64,000 nucleotides of DNA. Origin: Aeromicrobium yanjiei. GTDB lineage: Bacteria > Actinomycetota > Actinomycetes > Propionibacteriales > Nocardioidaceae. The position numbers and the translations under genes were made by a program. The stretch lies in assembly GCF_009649075.1 (NCBI RefSeq), contig NZ_CP045737.1:3162001-3226000 (forward strand), written 5' to 3'. The notes under the pieces were generated by a model. That model was not told the DNA's origin. It saw only the letters and a program-made list of their open reading frames with translations, and ran no database searches. Shown in pieces: positions 18,538-28,685 of the stretch (position 1 is the stretch's first letter; each line of letters opens with the position of its first letter).

Positions 18538-20948
18538 GACGGGGCTCCGTCGGTCGGGGCGGGCGACAGGGTGACCCGGTCTGCGTAGCCCGCGCCGAGG
18601 GCGGCACGGAGGCTGACGCCGGAGTTGGACGGCGCCCACACGACGCCGTCGGGCAGGTCTGCGACCTGGGTCGGGAGGGTCACGCTGCCGACCGCGGTCG
18701 ACAGCGTTGCCGGTCCCCCGGGCTCGACGTCAAAGGCCTTGAGCGTGACCCCGCTGGCCCGCAGCACCGCCGGACGGGCCGTGGCCTTGAACGCGTCCTG
18801 GCCGTCCTGGCCGCGGGCGTCGTCGACGAGGAGCCGCCAGGTGTCGAGCACGACCGTGCGGGGATCGGGTGCCGAACGGCTCGGCTCGACCGTGGGGGTC
18901 GCCGCGCGGGCGCCGTCCCACGGGCCGAGCTCGGTCATGGCCTGCCGGGCCGCTGCGACCGTGCGGAAGCCCAGGGGCCGGCCCATCTCCTCGGCGATCC
19001 CGGCCAGCACGCGGATGTCGGTGAGCGAGCTCGGCGCGTGGAGCACCGCGTCGAACGTTCGCGCGCGGCCCTCCCAGTTGACGAACATGCCGGGTCGCTC
19101 GACCATCGGGGCGACCGGCAGGACCACGTCGGCCACGGCCGTCACGTCGCTGTGCCGCACCTCGAGGCTGACCACGAAGTCGGCGGCGGCGAGTCCTGCG
19201 CGGGCCGTCGCGGGGTCGGGCAGGTCGTCGATCTCGACGCCGCCGACCAGCAGGGCCTTGACGTCGCCGCGCTGAGCATCGGCGAGCACCTGCGAGGTGT
19301 CGCGTCCGGGCGTCGAGGGGATCGAGGTGACGCCCCAGGCGACCGCGAGATCAGTGCGCGCCTCGGCGTCCTCGAGCGGGCGGCCGCCGGGCAGCAGATG
19401 GGGCAGGCACCCGGTCTCGACCGCACCACGGTCGCCCGCACGGCGCGGGACCCACGCGAGGCGGGCGCCGGTGCGGGCTGCCGCAGCAGCAGCCGCGGAC
19501 AGTCCGCCGGGCACCGAGGCCAGCCGTTCGCCGACCAGGATGACGGATCCCTGCGGCAGATCGAGCGCCGCGAGGGCGGCCGGCTCGTCGCCGGGGACCG
19601 TGCGGATCAGCTCACCGGACATCTTGGCGAGGCCACGTGTCGTGTGGCTTGCGATCGAGACGACCGTGACGCCGTGCTGACGGGCTCCCTTGCGCAGCCG
19701 CAGGAAGATGCTGCCGTTCTCGTCCTCGGGCTCGAAGCCGACCAGGACGACCGTCGAGGCCCGCTCGAGGTCCGCGAAGCGGACGACCAGCTGGGTCGCG
19801 GCGACGTGCGAGGCCAGGAACGCGGCCTCCTCTGCCGAGTGCGCTCGGGCGCGGAAGTCGATGTCGTTGGTGCCGAGGACCGTACGGGCGAACTTGCTGT
19901 AGGCGAAGGCGTCCTCGGCGGTGAGCCGGCCCCCGGGCAGGACCCCGACCCGGCCGTTCGCTGCGGCGAGGCCGCGGGCGGCGATCGCGAGGGCCGCGGG
20001 CCACGAGGCGGGCTCGAGCTCGCCGTCGGCACCGCGGACGAGCGGGGTCGTGAGGCGGTCACCCTGCGTCGCGTACGTGAACGCGAACCGGTCCTTGTCG
20101 GTGATCCACTCCTCGTTGACCTCGGGGTCGTCACCCGCGAGGCGGCGCATGACCTTGCCGCGCCGGTGGTCCACCCGGATCGCGGAGCCACTCGCATCGT
20201 GCTCGGCGACCGAGGGCGTCGAGACCAGGTCGAACGGGCGCGAGCGGAAGCGGTAGTCCGCGCTCGTCAGGGCTCCGACGGGGCAGATCTGGATCGTGTT
20301 GCCCGAGAAGTAGGAGCTGAACGGCTCCTTCTCGTAGATGCCGACCTGCTGGCGGGCGCCGCGCTCGATCAGCGCGATGAACGGGTCGCCGGCGATCTGC
20401 TCGGAGAACCGGGTGCAACGGGCGCACAGGACGCAGCGCTCGCGATCGAGCAGCACCTGCTCGGACACCTTGACCGGCTTGGGGAACGTCCGCTTGGTCT
20501 CGGTGAAGCGGGACTCGCCCTGGCCGTGCGTCATCGCCTGGTTCTGCAGCGGGCACTCACCGCCCTTGTCGCAGACCGGGCAGTCCAGCGGGTGGTTGAT
20601 GAGCAGCAGCTCCATCGTGCCGCGCTGCGCCTTCTCGGCGACCGGCGACGTGACCTGGGTCTTGACGACCATGCCGGCGGCGACCTCGATCGTGCAGGAC
20701 GCCTGCGGCTTGGGGAAGCCGCGGCCGTTGCCCGCGTCGGTGATGTCGACGAGGCACTGCCGGCACGCGCCGACCGGGTCGAGCAACGGGTGGTCGCAGA
20801 ACCGCGGGATCTCGGTGCCGATCAGCTCGGCGGCGCGGATCACGAGCGTGCCCTTGGGGACGCTGACCTCGACGTCGTCGATCGTCAGGGTGACGAGCTC
20901 GACCGGCGCCTCGCCGGCCGATCCGGCCGGGGCCTCTTGGACGGTCAT
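18534..20948 (-). CDS. nuoG: NADH-quinone oxidoreductase subunit G
   Basis: An 804-residue peripheral-arm subunit that carries several Fe-S clusters. Visible sites are the [2Fe-2S] ligands in [16 protein letters not shown], the His/Cys set in [17 protein letters not shown], then [11 protein letters not shown] and [11 protein letters not shown] for the [4Fe-4S] clusters. The remaining two thirds is a molybdopterin-oxidoreductase-like fold without an obvious active centre, as in other NuoG. ATG at 20948 overlaps nuoF (ATGA). Only the main operon has this subunit. Confidence 0.96.
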   Translation of the reverse strand: MTVQEAPAGSAGEAPVELVTLTIDDVEVSVPKGTLVIRAAELIGTEIPRFCDHPLLDPVGACRQCLVDITDAGNGRGFPKPQASCTIEVAAGMVVKTQVTSPVAEKAQRGTMELLLINHPLDCPVCDKGGECPLQNQAMTHGQGESRFTETKRTFPKPVKVSEQVLLDRERCVLCARCTRFSEQIAGDPFIALIERGARQQVGIYEKEPFSSYFSGNTIQICPVGALTSADYRFRSRPFDLVSTPSVAEHDASGSAIRVDHRRGKVMRRLAGDDPEVNEEWITDKDRFAFTYATQGDRLTTPLVRGADGELEPASWPAALAIAARGLAAANGRVGVLPGGRLTAEDAFAYSKFARTVLGTNDIDFRARAHSAEEAAFLASHVAATQLVVRFADLERASTVVLVGFEPEDENGSIFLRLRKGARQHGVTVVSIASHTTRGLAKMSGELIRTVPGDEPAALAALDLPQGSVILVGERLASVPGGLSAAAAAAARTGARLAWVPRRAGDRGAVETGCLPHLLPGGRPLEDAEARTDLAVAWGVTSIPSTPGRDTSQVLADAQRGDVKALLVGGVEIDDLPDPATARAGLAAADFVVSLEVRHSDVTAVADVVLPVAPMVERPGMFVNWEGRARTFDAVLHAPSSLTDIRVLAGIAEEMGRPLGFRTVAAARQAMTELGPWDGARAATPTVEPSRSAPDPRTVVLDTWRLLVDDARGQDGQDAFKATARPAVLRASGVTLKAFDVEPGGPATLSTAVGSVTLPTQVADLPDGVVWAPSNSGVSLRAALGAGYADRVTLSPAPTDGAPS

Positions 20949-22255
20949 GCCGTCACCTCCTGGGCGAACAGGGTGGACGCCGCCGGGGGGAACAGCTCGC
21001 GCGACGGGGTGTGCATGCCGGCCTCGAACTCGTCGCGGAAGTGCTGGATCGCGGACGTGATGGGGCTGGTCGCACCGTCGCCCAGCGCGCAGAACGACCG
21101 GCCGAGGATGTTGTCGCACAGGTCCAGCAGCAGCTCGATGTCGCCCTCGCGGCCCTGGCCCCCGTCGAGGCGCTGCAGGGTCTGCACGAGCCACCACGTG
21201 CCCTCGCGGCACGGCGTGCACTTGCCGCACGACTCGTGCTTGTAGAACTCGGTCCAGCGCAGGACGCAGCGCACGACCGAGGTGGTCTGGTCGAAGACCT
21301 GCAGGGCGCGCGTCCCGAGCATCGACCCCGCGGCGCCGACCGACTCGTAGTCGAGCGGCATGTCGAGGTGCTCGGCGGTCAGCAGCGGCGTGGAGGACCC
21401 GCCGGGGGTCCAGAACTTGAGCTCGCTCCCCTCGCGCATGCCACCCCCGAGCTCGATCAGAGTGCGCAGCGTGATGCCGAGCGGCGCCTCGTACTGTCCG
21501 GGCTTCTTGACGTGCCCGGACAGCGAGTAGATGACGTAGCCCTTGGACTTCTCGGTGCCCATCGAGGCGAACCACTCGTGGCCGCCGCGGATGATCGAGG
21601 GCACCGAGGCGATCGACTCGACGTTGTTGATGACGGTCGGGCTCGCGTAGAGGCCCTCGACCGCGGGGAACGGCGGACGCAGACGGGGCTGGCCCCGGCG
21701 GCCCTCGAGCGAGTCGAGCAGCGCCGTCTCCTCACCGCAGATGTACGCCCCCGCACCTGCGTGGATGACCAGGTCGACGTCGACGCCGCTGCCGAGGATG
21801 TCGCGGCCGAGGTAGCCGGCCTCGTACGCCTCGCGGCACGCCGCGCGCAGGCGGCGGATCACGTGCAGCACCTCACCGCGGACGTAGATGAACGCCTGCT
21901 TGGCGTTGATCGCGTGCGCCGCGATGATGACCCCCTCGATGAGGGTGTGCGGCGTGGCCATCATGAACGGGATGTCCTTGCAGGTGCCCGGCTCGGACTC
22001 GTCCGCGTTGACGACGAGGTACTTCGGCTTGGGGTTGTCCTGCGGGATGAAGCTCCACTTCATCCCGGTCGGGAAGCCGGCGCCGCCGCGACCGCGCAGG
22101 CCGGACTCCTTGACCATCTCCACGACCTCGGCGGGCTGCATCTTCAAGGCCTTGTCGAGTGCCTGGTAGCCACCTGCGCTGCGGTACGCGTCGAGCGTCC
22201 AGGCGCGGTCGGTGCCCCAGTCGGCCGTGAGCACCGGTGTGAGCGTGTCAGTCAT
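20945..22255 (-). CDS. nuoF: NADH-quinone oxidoreductase subunit F (NADH/FMN site)
   Basis: A 436-residue subunit where NADH is oxidised at FMN. The nucleotide motif [16 protein letters not shown] is at about residues 52-67, and the [4Fe-4S] ligands are in [12 protein letters not shown] with the fourth cysteine in [13 protein letters not shown] at 22255 overlaps the nuoE reading frame by 8 bases. Its presence here and absence from the second operon means only the main complex can take electrons from NADH directly. Confidence 0.97.
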   Translation of the reverse strand: MTDTLTPVLTADWGTDRAWTLDAYRSAGGYQALDKALKMQPAEVVEMVKESGLRGRGGAGFPTGMKWSFIPQDNPKPKYLVVNADESEPGTCKDIPFMMATPHTLIEGVIIAAHAINAKQAFIYVRGEVLHVIRRLRAACREAYEAGYLGRDILGSGVDVDLVIHAGAGAYICGEETALLDSLEGRRGQPRLRPPFPAVEGLYASPTVINNVESIASVPSIIRGGHEWFASMGTEKSKGYVIYSLSGHVKKPGQYEAPLGITLRTLIELGGGMREGSELKFWTPGGSSTPLLTAEHLDMPLDYESVGAAGSMLGTRALQVFDQTTSVVRCVLRWTEFYKHESCGKCTPCREGTWWLVQTLQRLDGGQGREGDIELLLDLCDNILGRSFCALGDGATSPITSAIQHFRDEFEAGMHTPSRELFPPAASTLFAQEVTA

Positions 22256-23030
22256 CCTTGCCCTCCTCTGCGGTGTGCGCGGGCGATTGCTCGATCACGG
22301 TCTCGGTCTCGGCGCGCGAGGTGTCCGCCTGCGCGGCTGCACCGGCCTTGGTGTCGGCCGTCCCGTCGCTCCCCGACCCCGAGGTCTCGCCGACGTCCGG
22401 CGCCGACCACCCGTTGGCCCGCGCGATCTCGAAGCCCGCGAGGGACGCCCCGGCGGCGGTGGGTCCCTCGTCGACGAGGCCGTCCTCGAAGCCGGCGATC
22501 ACGCGCTCGGCCTCGCGCCAGCTCGTGATCGTCGCGCCGCGGGTGGCCTGGACCGGCTCGCCCGCGCGAAGCCGGTCCACGAGCTGGACCGCGGACTCGG
22601 GGGTCTGGTTGTCGAAGAACTCCCAGTTGACCGTGACCACGGGCGCGAAGTCGCACGCGGCATTGCACTCGATGTGCTCGAGCGTGACCCGTCCGTCGTC
22701 GGTCGTCTCGTCGTTGCCGACGTCGAGATGGCCCTTGAGCCGCTCGAAGATCAGGTCGCCGCCCATCACGGCGCACAACGTGTTGGTGCAGACCCCCACG
22801 TGGTGCTCGCCCATCGGCCGGCGCTTGTACATCGTGTAGAACGTCGCGACGCCCGAGACCTCGGCGGCGCTGATGCCGAGGATCGCGGCGCACACCTCGA
22901 TGCCCTCGTTGGTGACACTGCCCTCTGCGGACTGGACCAGGTGCAGCATCGGCAGCAGCGCGCTGCGGGCCTGCGGATAGCGGCCCGCCAGCTCGCGCAG
23001 CTCCGCGAGCGTCGTGTCGGACAGGCTCAT
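22248..23030 (-). CDS. nuoE: NADH-quinone oxidoreductase subunit E
   Basis: A 260-residue subunit with a thioredoxin-like [2Fe-2S] domain: [13 protein letters not shown] and [12 protein letters not shown] supply the four cysteines. The last 90 or so residues are a low-complexity Ala/Gly/Thr/Glu tail of no known function, also seen in long actinobacterial NuoE. ATG at 23030 overlaps the nuoD stop as ATGA. Confidence 0.96.
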   Translation of the reverse strand: MSLSDTTLAELRELAGRYPQARSALLPMLHLVQSAEGSVTNEGIEVCAAILGISAAEVSGVATFYTMYKRRPMGEHHVGVCTNTLCAVMGGDLIFERLKGHLDVGNDETTDDGRVTLEHIECNAACDFAPVVTVNWEFFDNQTPESAVQLVDRLRAGEPVQATRGATITSWREAERVIAGFEDGLVDEGPTAAGASLAGFEIARANGWSAPDVGETSGSGSDGTADTKAGAAAQADTSRAETETVIEQSPAHTAEEGKDD

Positions 23031-24355
23031 CGGTCGACACCTCCCATCACGGGGTCGATGCTGGCGACCGCGACGATCACGTCCGAGAGCATGCCGCCCT
23101 CGCTCATCACGGACGTGCCCTGCAGGTTGACGAACGAGGGATCGCGGAAGTGCGCCCGGTAGGGGCGGGTGCCGCCGTCGGACACCAGGTGGCAGCCGAT
23201 CTCGCCGCGCGGCGCCTCGATCGCGGCGTATGCCTGGCCGGCCGGGACCCGGAAGCCCTCGGTCACGATCTTGAAGTGGTGGATGAGCGCTTCCATCGAC
23301 TCGCCCATGATGTGCTTGATGTGCTCGGCGGAGTTGCCCTGCCCGTCCGCGCCGACGCTGAGCTGCGCGGGCCAGGCGATCTTCTTGTCCGCGACCATGA
23401 CCGGCATGCCGTCCATGCCGGCGAGCCGGTCGATGGCCTGGTCGACGATCCGCAGGCTCTCCCACATCTCGTCCAGGCGGATGCGGAACCGTCCGTAGGC
23501 GTCGGGCTCGTTGCGGGTGACGACCTCGAAGTCGTACGTGTCGTAGCCCCAGTAGGGCTGCTTCTTGCGCAGGTCCCAGTCGTACCCGGTCGAGCGGAGC
23601 ACCGGCCCGGTCAGTCCGAGGGCCAGGCAGCCGGCGAGCTCGAGGTGTCCGACGCCCTTCAGGCGGCCCTTGAAGATCGGGTTGGCGTTGCAGAGCGCGG
23701 CGTACTCGGGCAGCCGCTTGCGCAGCAGCGCCACGGTCGAGCGGAGCTTGTCGATCGCACCCTCGGGGAGGTCCTGCGCGACACCGCCGGGGCGGAAGAA
23801 GGCGTGGTTCATGCGCAGCCCGGTGATCATCTCGAACAGGTCGAGGATGAGCTCGCGATCGCGGAAGCCGCAGGTCATGACGGTCAGCGCGCCGATCTCC
23901 ATGCCGCCGGTCGCGAGGCACACGAGGTGCGAGGAGATCCGGTTGAGCTCGAGCAGCAGGACCCGCATCGTCTGCGCCTTCTCGGGCGCCTCGATGCCCA
24001 GCAGCCGCTCGACCGCCATGACGTACGCCGCCTCGTTGGAGAACGGGGCCACGTAGTCCATGCGGGTGCAGAACGTCACGCCCTGCGTCCAGGTGCGGTA
24101 CTCCATGTTCTTCTCGATGCCGGTGTGCAGGTAGCCGATGCCCGCGCGGGCGTCGCGCACCGTCTCGCCGTCGATCTCGAGGATCAGGCGGAGCACACCG
24201 TGGGTCGAGGGGTGCTGCGGACCCATGTTGATCACGAGCCGGTCGCCCTCGACCGCCGTGGCGTCGATCGTGTCCCAGTCCTGTCCGGTGACGGTGAAGA
24301 CCGGGCCCTCGGCCGACTCGGTCGTGCCGGCGTACGGATCGGTGGTGGCGCTCAT
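23027..24355 (-). CDS. nuoD: NADH-quinone oxidoreductase subunit D
   Basis: A 442-residue 49-kDa subunit, related to hydrogenase large subunits, that forms the quinone reduction site with NuoB. It contains [22 protein letters not shown] with the conserved His pair, [13 protein letters not shown] and [18 protein letters not shown]. It is the only nuoD in the window, so if the second nuo operon needs a D subunit it may have to share this one. Start and stop overlap neighbours by ATGA. Confidence 0.97.
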   Translation of the reverse strand: MSATTDPYAGTTESAEGPVFTVTGQDWDTIDATAVEGDRLVINMGPQHPSTHGVLRLILEIDGETVRDARAGIGYLHTGIEKNMEYRTWTQGVTFCTRMDYVAPFSNEAAYVMAVERLLGIEAPEKAQTMRVLLLELNRISSHLVCLATGGMEIGALTVMTCGFRDRELILDLFEMITGLRMNHAFFRPGGVAQDLPEGAIDKLRSTVALLRKRLPEYAALCNANPIFKGRLKGVGHLELAGCLALGLTGPVLRSTGYDWDLRKKQPYWGYDTYDFEVVTRNEPDAYGRFRIRLDEMWESLRIVDQAIDRLAGMDGMPVMVADKKIAWPAQLSVGADGQGNSAEHIKHIMGESMEALIHHFKIVTEGFRVPAGQAYAAIEAPRGEIGCHLVSDGGTRPYRAHFRDPSFVNLQGTSVMSEGGMLSDVIVAVASIDPVMGGVDR

Positions 24356-25101
24356 GAGTAGCTCCTGCGCTGGTCCGGCGGCGGCACGGTCCCGCCCTTG
24401 TACTCGACCGGGATGCCGCCCAAGGGGTAGTCCTTGCGCTGCGGGTGGCCCGGCCAGTCGTCGGGCATGAGGATGCGGGTCAGCGCGGGGTGGCCGTCGA
24501 AGATGATCCCGAACATGTCCCAGGTCTCCCGCTCCTGCCAGTCCGCGGTCGGGTAGATGCTGACCACGCTGGGCACGTGCGGATCCTCTTCGGGCGCGGT
24601 GACCTCGAGCCGGATCCGGCGGTTGTGGGTCATCGAGAGCAGGTGGTACGCCACGTGCATCTCGCGCCCGGTCTCGTGCGGGAAGTGCACCCCGCTGACG
24701 CTGGAGCAGAACTCGAACCGCAGCACGGGATCGTTGCGCAGGTGGGTCACCGTCTCCAGCAGCAGCTGGCGGCGGATGTGGAAGGTGATCTCCCCGCGGT
24801 CGACCACGACCTTCTCGATCGCGTCGCCGAGTCCGGTGCCGGCCTCGAGACGCTCGGCGACCTCGTCGAACCAGCCGCCGTACGGCTTCTGGCTGGCGCC
24901 GGGCATCACGACCGGACGGGTCAGCCCGCCGAAGCCGCTGGTGTCGCCCGTGCCGTGTGCACCGAATGCGCCCTCGCGGATCTCCACGACCTCGAGCTGC
25001 GTCGTGCCGGCCCGGACCAGCTCGTCTCGTGTCTCGTGCGAGCCGTCCTGGGTCTCGGTGCCCGCGTCACGTGCGTCCCGGTCGCCCTTCGGATCGGTCA
25101 T
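24352..25101 (-). CDS. nuoC: NADH-quinone oxidoreductase subunit C
   Basis: A 249-residue 30-kDa subunit of the peripheral arm. Signature text is [42 protein letters not shown]. The first 60 residues form a polar extension (Asp, Arg, Thr-rich) that the second NuoC copy lacks. ATG at 25101 lies 13 bases after the nuoB stop. The C-terminus ends shortly after the signature ([10 protein letters not shown]). Confidence 0.96.
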   Translation of the reverse strand: MTDPKGDRDARDAGTETQDGSHETRDELVRAGTTQLEVVEIREGAFGAHGTGDTSGFGGLTRPVVMPGASQKPYGGWFDEVAERLEAGTGLGDAIEKVVVDRGEITFHIRRQLLLETVTHLRNDPVLRFEFCSSVSGVHFPHETGREMHVAYHLLSMTHNRRIRLEVTAPEEDPHVPSVVSIYPTADWQERETWDMFGIIFDGHPALTRILMPDDWPGHPQRKDYPLGGIPVEYKGGTVPPPDQRRSYS

Positions 25102-25114
25102 CGCTGCTCACCCG

Positions 25115-25669
25115 TCATCGCATGAGGCCCTTCATCGCGGAGGTGGGCGTCGCGAGCAGCGCGGTGCGCTCCTCCTGCTTGATCTCGGCCAGCCGGTTGG
25201 CACCGAGCTTCTGGTGCTGGATCTGGTCGTGCAGCTTGAGGATCGCGTCGATCAGCATCTCCGGACGCGGCGGGCACCCCGGGAGGTACATGTCGACCGG
25301 GACGACGTGGTCGACGCCCTGGACGATCGCGTAGTTGTTGAACATGCCGCCCGAGCTCGCGCACACGCCCATCGCGAGGACGTACTTGGGACCGGCCATC
25401 TGGTCGTAGATCTGGCGCAGGACCGGGGCCATCTTGTTGCTGACCCGGCCCGCCACGATCATCAGGTCGGCCTGGCGCGGCGAGGGGCGGAAGACCTCCA
25501 TGCCGAAGCGCGCGGAGTCGAACCGCGGCGCGCCGAAGGTCATCATCTCGATCGCGCAGCACGCGAGACCGAACGTCGCCGGCCAGAACGAGGCCTTGCG
25601 CATGTAGCCGGCCAGTCCCTCGACGGTCGAGAGCAGGACCCCCGACGGCAGCTTCTCTTCTAGTCCCAT
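25115..25669 (-). CDS. nuoB: NADH-quinone oxidoreductase subunit B (N2 cluster)
   Basis: A 184-residue subunit with the N2 [4Fe-4S] ligands C37-C38 (GLACCAIEM), C103 (GVCASSGG) and C132 ([12 protein letters not shown]). ATG at 25669 overlaps the end of nuoA by 10 bases, with GGAGG 8 bases upstream inside nuoA. Shares about half its core residues with the second copy at 6103-6669 by eye. Confidence 0.96.
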   Translation of the reverse strand: MGLEEKLPSGVLLSTVEGLAGYMRKASFWPATFGLACCAIEMMTFGAPRFDSARFGMEVFRPSPRQADLMIVAGRVSNKMAPVLRQIYDQMAGPKYVLAMGVCASSGGMFNNYAIVQGVDHVVPVDMYLPGCPPRPEMLIDAILKLHDQIQHQKLGANRLAEIKQEERTALLATPTSAMKGLMR

Positions 25670-26019
25670 TCGAGTCCTCCACGGCGCCAGACGTAGGCGT
25701 AGGCGATGAACACCGTCGCCATGAACAAGAACATCTCGATCAGGCCGAACCAGCCGAGCGCGTCGAAGGCGACCGCGAACGGGTAGAGGAAGATGATCTC
25801 GATGTCGAAGACGATGAACAGCATCGCGATGATGAAGTAGCGGATCGACACCTTGCCGCCGCCCTCGGGCAGCGGACTGGGCTCGATGCCCGACTCGTAG
25901 CGGTCCAGCTTGGCGCGGTTGTAGCGCTTGGGGCCGGTCAGCGGCGCGATCGCGATGCTGCCGATCGCGAAGAGGGCGGCGAGCCCACCCAGCACGAGGA
26001 TCGGCGTGTAAGCCGTCAC
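25660..26019 (-). CDS. nuoA: NADH-quinone oxidoreductase subunit A
   Basis: First gene of the complete nuo operon; 119 residues, three membrane helices, with [12 protein letters not shown] and [17 protein letters not shown] typical of NuoA. GTG start at 26019 with GGGAGG about 6 bases upstream. The promoter and Rex operator lie 47-108 bases upstream (26066-26127), so the whole operon, possibly including the polyprenyl synthase, should respond to the NADH/NAD+ ratio. Confidence 0.95.
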   Translation of the reverse strand: MTAYTPILVLGGLAALFAIGSIAIAPLTGPKRYNRAKLDRYESGIEPSPLPEGGGKVSIRYFIIAMLFIVFDIEIIFLYPFAVAFDALGWFGLIEMFLFMATVFIAYAYVWRRGGLEWD

Positions 26020-26065
26020 GACACCTCCCGGAACTCAGCTGAGCGTGGAACCTGTGATCGCGTGC

Positions 26066-26083
26066 TTGTGAATTGCTTCACAA
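26066..26083. promoter_or_regulatory. Rex operator of the nuo operon
   Basis: The sequence TTGTGAATTGCTTCACAA is a perfect 18-base palindrome with 7-base arms and matches the Streptomyces Rex consensus (TGTGAAC-N4-GTTCACA type) in both halves. It starts about 9 bases after the predicted transcription start, where bound Rex would block the polymerase. Rex control of nuoA-N is established in Streptomyces coelicolor, and rex itself is in this window (59030-59719). Confidence 0.88.
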
Positions 26084-26098
26084 CGTGATCAGGGTCTC

Positions 26099-26127
26099 AC
26101 CCTACGCCCGAGGAATGTCAGTTGTAA
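26099..26127 (-). promoter_or_regulatory. Predicted promoter of the nuo operon
   Basis: On the minus strand a -35 TTACAA (26122-26127) and a -10 TAGGGT (26099-26104) are 17 bases apart. The predicted start near 26092 gives a leader of about 70 bases that contains the Rex operator. Fits the actinobacterial TTGACN/TANNNT pattern moderately well. Confidence 0.6.
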
Positions 26128-26160
26128 CTTAGGTCACACTAACTCGCTGCGAGGAAGCTC

Positions 26161-26853
26161 TCAGGGCTTGGTGGAGCGGTGCAGCGCGACGATCCCGCCG
26201 GAGAGGTTGTGCCACTCGACCCGGCCCCAGCCGGCCTCGACCATGCGCAGGGCGAGGCCCTTCTGGTCCGGCCACGCGCGGATGGACTCCGCGAGGTAGA
26301 CGTACGACTCGGGGTTCGACGAGACCGCCCGCGCCACGGGGGGCAGGGCCCGCATGAGGTAGTTGGTGTAGACCGCGTCGAAGGGACCCCAGGTGGGGGT
26401 GCTGAACTCGCAGATCACGATGCGGCCGCCGGGCCGGGTCACGCGCCGCAGCTCCCGCAGGCCCTCGATCGGGTCGACGATGTTGCGCAGGCCGAACGAG
26501 ATCGTGACGGCGTCGAAGGTCTCGTCGCCGAACGGCAGCAGCATGCCGTCGCCGGCGGTGAACGGCAGGTGCGGGCGGGCCTGCTTGCCGACCTCGAGCA
26601 TCCCGAAGGAGAAGTCGCACGGCACGACGGTCGCGCCCGCGTCCGCGAACGGCTGGCTCGAGGTGCCGGTGCCGGCCGCGAGGTCCAGGATCACCTCGCC
26701 GGGCTGCGGTGCCAGCAGGTCGACGACGCGCTTGCGCCAACGGCGGTCCTGCCCCATCGACAGCACGTCGTTGGTCAGGTCGTACTTCTTGGCCACCTTG
26801 TCGAACATCTTCGCGACGTCGTGGGGCTCCTTGTCCAGACCGGCTCGGCTCAC
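26161..26853 (-). CDS. menG: Demethylmenaquinone methyltransferase
   Basis: A 230-residue SAM-dependent C-methyltransferase of the UbiE/MenG family that performs the last step of menaquinone synthesis. Family text: [41 protein letters not shown] (SAM motif), [16 protein letters not shown] and [17 protein letters not shown] start at 26853 was chosen because the next upstream bases reach the divergent menF promoter. It lies directly upstream of the nuo promoter on the same strand and 33 bases from menF, head to head. Confidence 0.95.
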   Translation of the reverse strand: MSRAGLDKEPHDVAKMFDKVAKKYDLTNDVLSMGQDRRWRKRVVDLLAPQPGEVILDLAAGTGTSSQPFADAGATVVPCDFSFGMLEVGKQARPHLPFTAGDGMLLPFGDETFDAVTISFGLRNIVDPIEGLRELRRVTRPGGRIVICEFSTPTWGPFDAVYTNYLMRALPPVARAVSSNPESYVYLAESIRAWPDQKGLALRMVEAGWGRVEWHNLSGGIVALHRSTKP

Positions 26854-26886
26854 CTGCCCACCATCCCACGAGTACGCTCATGGATT

Positions 26887-28149
26887 GTGAGCAACCCCGT
26901 CCTGGCCGACGTCATCGGACCCCTCCTGGTCCGATCGGCACCGATCGCCGACCCCGGAGAGCTGCTCGCGCTCCTGCCCGAGGACGATGCGTTCGCGTGG
27001 GTCCACGCAGGTGACGGGCTCGTGGGCTGGGGTCGCGCCGCCGAGCTGCGCACCTCCGGCGCCGACCGGTTCACCCATGCGGCGACGTGGTGGAGCGAGC
27101 TGGCCTCCCACGCGGTCGTGCGCGACGACGTCGACGTCCCGGGCTCGGGCCTGGTCGCCTTCGGCTCGTTCACGTTCACCGACGACGCCGAGGGCAGCGT
27201 GCTCGTCGTGCCCGAGGTCGTCGTGGGTCGGCGCGACGGCGTCACCTGGGTCACCGTGATCGACACCTCGATCAGCGCGGTGCCGCCGATCGCCCCGACG
27301 AGCGCCCCGCGCGACCCGGTCGGCACGGCGTTCGCGGACGGGCCGGTCGACAGCCTGACGTGGCAGGGTCTCGTGGCCGAGGCCGTGCGCCGCATCGTCG
27401 CGGGCGACCTGGACAAGGTCGTCCTCGCCCGCGACCTGATCGCGACGGTCGACGAGCCGCTCGACGTCCGCTCGCCACTGACCCGGCTCGCCGCCGAGTA
27501 CCCGAGCTGCTGGACGTTCCACGTCGACGGCTTCTTCGGCTCGACACCGGAGATGCTGGTCCGGCTCGAGCGCGGGCTGGTGACCTCGCGGGTGTTGGCC
27601 GGCACGATTCGCCGCACCGGGGACGATGCGCACGACCTGGCCCTCGCGGGATCGCTCGCGCGATCGAGCAAGGATCTCGAGGAGCACGAGTACGCGGTGC
27701 GATCGGTCGCCGACGCGCTCGCCCCGCACTGCACGAGCATGAACGTGCCGGAGACGCCCTTCGTGCTGCACCTGCCCAACGTCATGCACCTGGCCACCGA
27801 CGTCACCGGCGTGATGCGGAACGGCGCGAGCGCGCTGACCCTGGCGGCGTCCCTCCACCCGTCCGCGGCGGTCGGTGGCACCCCCACCGACGCGGCGGTG
27901 CGCCTGATCGAGCAGATCGAGCTGCTCGACCGCGGCCGCTACGCCGGCCCGGTCGGCTGGATCGACGCCCGGGGCGACGGCGAGTGGGGCATCGGGCTGC
28001 GGGCGGCCCAGGTCGAGGACGACGGGCGCACCGTCCGGCTGTTCGCGGGCTGCGGCATCGTCGCGGACTCCGTGCCCGCCGACGAGCTCGCGGAGTCCAA
28101 CGCCAAGCTGATCCCGGTCCGCGACGCCCTCACCCCCCGCGACGACTGA
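26887..28149 (+). CDS. menF: Isochorismate synthase
   Basis: A 420-residue chorismate-binding enzyme that converts chorismate to isochorismate, the first committed step to menaquinone. The C-terminal catalytic half has KVVLARDLIATVDEP, FFGSTPEMLVRLERG, LAGTIRRTGD, SSKDLEEHEY and the GGTPTDAAVRLIEQIE block. The first 150 residues are a less conserved N-terminal domain as usual. GTG at 26887; TACGCT at 26873-26878 suggests a short or absent leader. An alternative is salicylate or 2,3-dihydroxybenzoate synthesis, but the menaquinone context favours menF. Confidence 0.92.
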   Translation: MSNPVLADVIGPLLVRSAPIADPGELLALLPEDDAFAWVHAGDGLVGWGRAAELRTSGADRFTHAATWWSELASHAVVRDDVDVPGSGLVAFGSFTFTDDAEGSVLVVPEVVVGRRDGVTWVTVIDTSISAVPPIAPTSAPRDPVGTAFADGPVDSLTWQGLVAEAVRRIVAGDLDKVVLARDLIATVDEPLDVRSPLTRLAAEYPSCWTFHVDGFFGSTPEMLVRLERGLVTSRVLAGTIRRTGDDAHDLALAGSLARSSKDLEEHEYAVRSVADALAPHCTSMNVPETPFVLHLPNVMHLATDVTGVMRNGASALTLAASLHPSAAVGGTPTDAAVRLIEQIELLDRGRYAGPVGWIDARGDGEWGIGLRAAQVEDDGRTVRLFAGCGIVADSVPADELAESNAKLIPVRDALTPRDD

Positions 28150-28151
28150 CC

Positions 28152-28224
28152 CCCGCCCAGATTTGCGGACTCCTGCACCTTTTTGAGCCCGAATTGCGTG
28201 CAGAAGTCCGCAAATCGGGGCGGG
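28152..28224. terminator. Long hairpin between convergent genes, probable bidirectional terminator
   Basis: Arms 28152-28178 and 28198-28224 (27 bp, two mismatches) enclose a 19-base loop that contains a run of five T. It begins 2 bases after the menF stop and ends 25 bases before the stop of the converging gene, the ideal place for a terminator read from both sides. The inner arm core is GATTTGCGGACTCCTGCAC. It is much longer than an ordinary terminator stem. Confidence 0.7.
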
Positions 28225-28249
28225 GTGGGACGGGGCGGGGTGGGGCGGG

Positions 28250-28678
28250 TCAGCGCCAGACCTTGGCCTCGAGGCTCTGGCCCATGATGCGCGCGGCCAA
28301 CAGGCGGTGCAGGCCGTCGAGGTGCCACCAGCCGTGCCCCTGCCCCACGTCGTAGACCCGGGCCGCCTTGATGCTCTCGCCCGCGTCGAGCCGGGTCAGG
28401 TAGTAGTTGACCTTCGCGACGCCCACGAGCCGCTGCGGAGTCATCACCACGGTGTGCGGTCGCAGCACGACGACCTCGCCGGTGGAGCGCGGCCGGCTGT
28501 CGTCCTTGAGCTGCAACGGCCCCGCGAACACCACGGCGAGCCACAGCAGCCTGCGGGTGCTGACGACGTCCTGGTCGTCCGTCATGCGGATGAACTGGTC
28601 CAGCCGCTCCATCGAGTCGTCGTCGAGGTCCGTCGGCGGAGGCGCGAGCTTGGGGCCGAGCCGCGGCAGACGGACCAT
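28250..28678 (-). CDS. Conserved-looking protein of unknown function with ParB-like motif
   Basis: A 142-residue soluble protein I do not recognise as a named family. Residues 115-135 (HGWWHLDGLHRLLAARIMG) resemble the DGxHRxxAA motif of ParB/sulfiredoxin-type nucleotide-binding domains, preceded by a segment RLDAGESIKAARVYDVGQGH. No membrane segment or signal peptide. It begins 7 bases after the stop of the upstream GDSL gene, so the two are probably co-transcribed. A function as a small NTP-binding or DNA-binding protein is possible but not shown. Confidence 0.7.
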   Translation of the reverse strand: MVRLPRLGPKLAPPPTDLDDDSMERLDQFIRMTDDQDVVSTRRLLWLAVVFAGPLQLKDDSRPRSTGEVVVLRPHTVVMTPQRLVGVAKVNYYLTRLDAGESIKAARVYDVGQGHGWWHLDGLHRLLAARIMGQSLEAKVWR

Positions 28679-28685
28679 GACGACG

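Noticed and set aside
20945-22255. Frameshift or fusion at the nuoE/nuoF border because the frames overlap by 8 bases.
   Set aside because: Both products are full length with intact motifs; short overlaps occur at nearly every junction in the operon.
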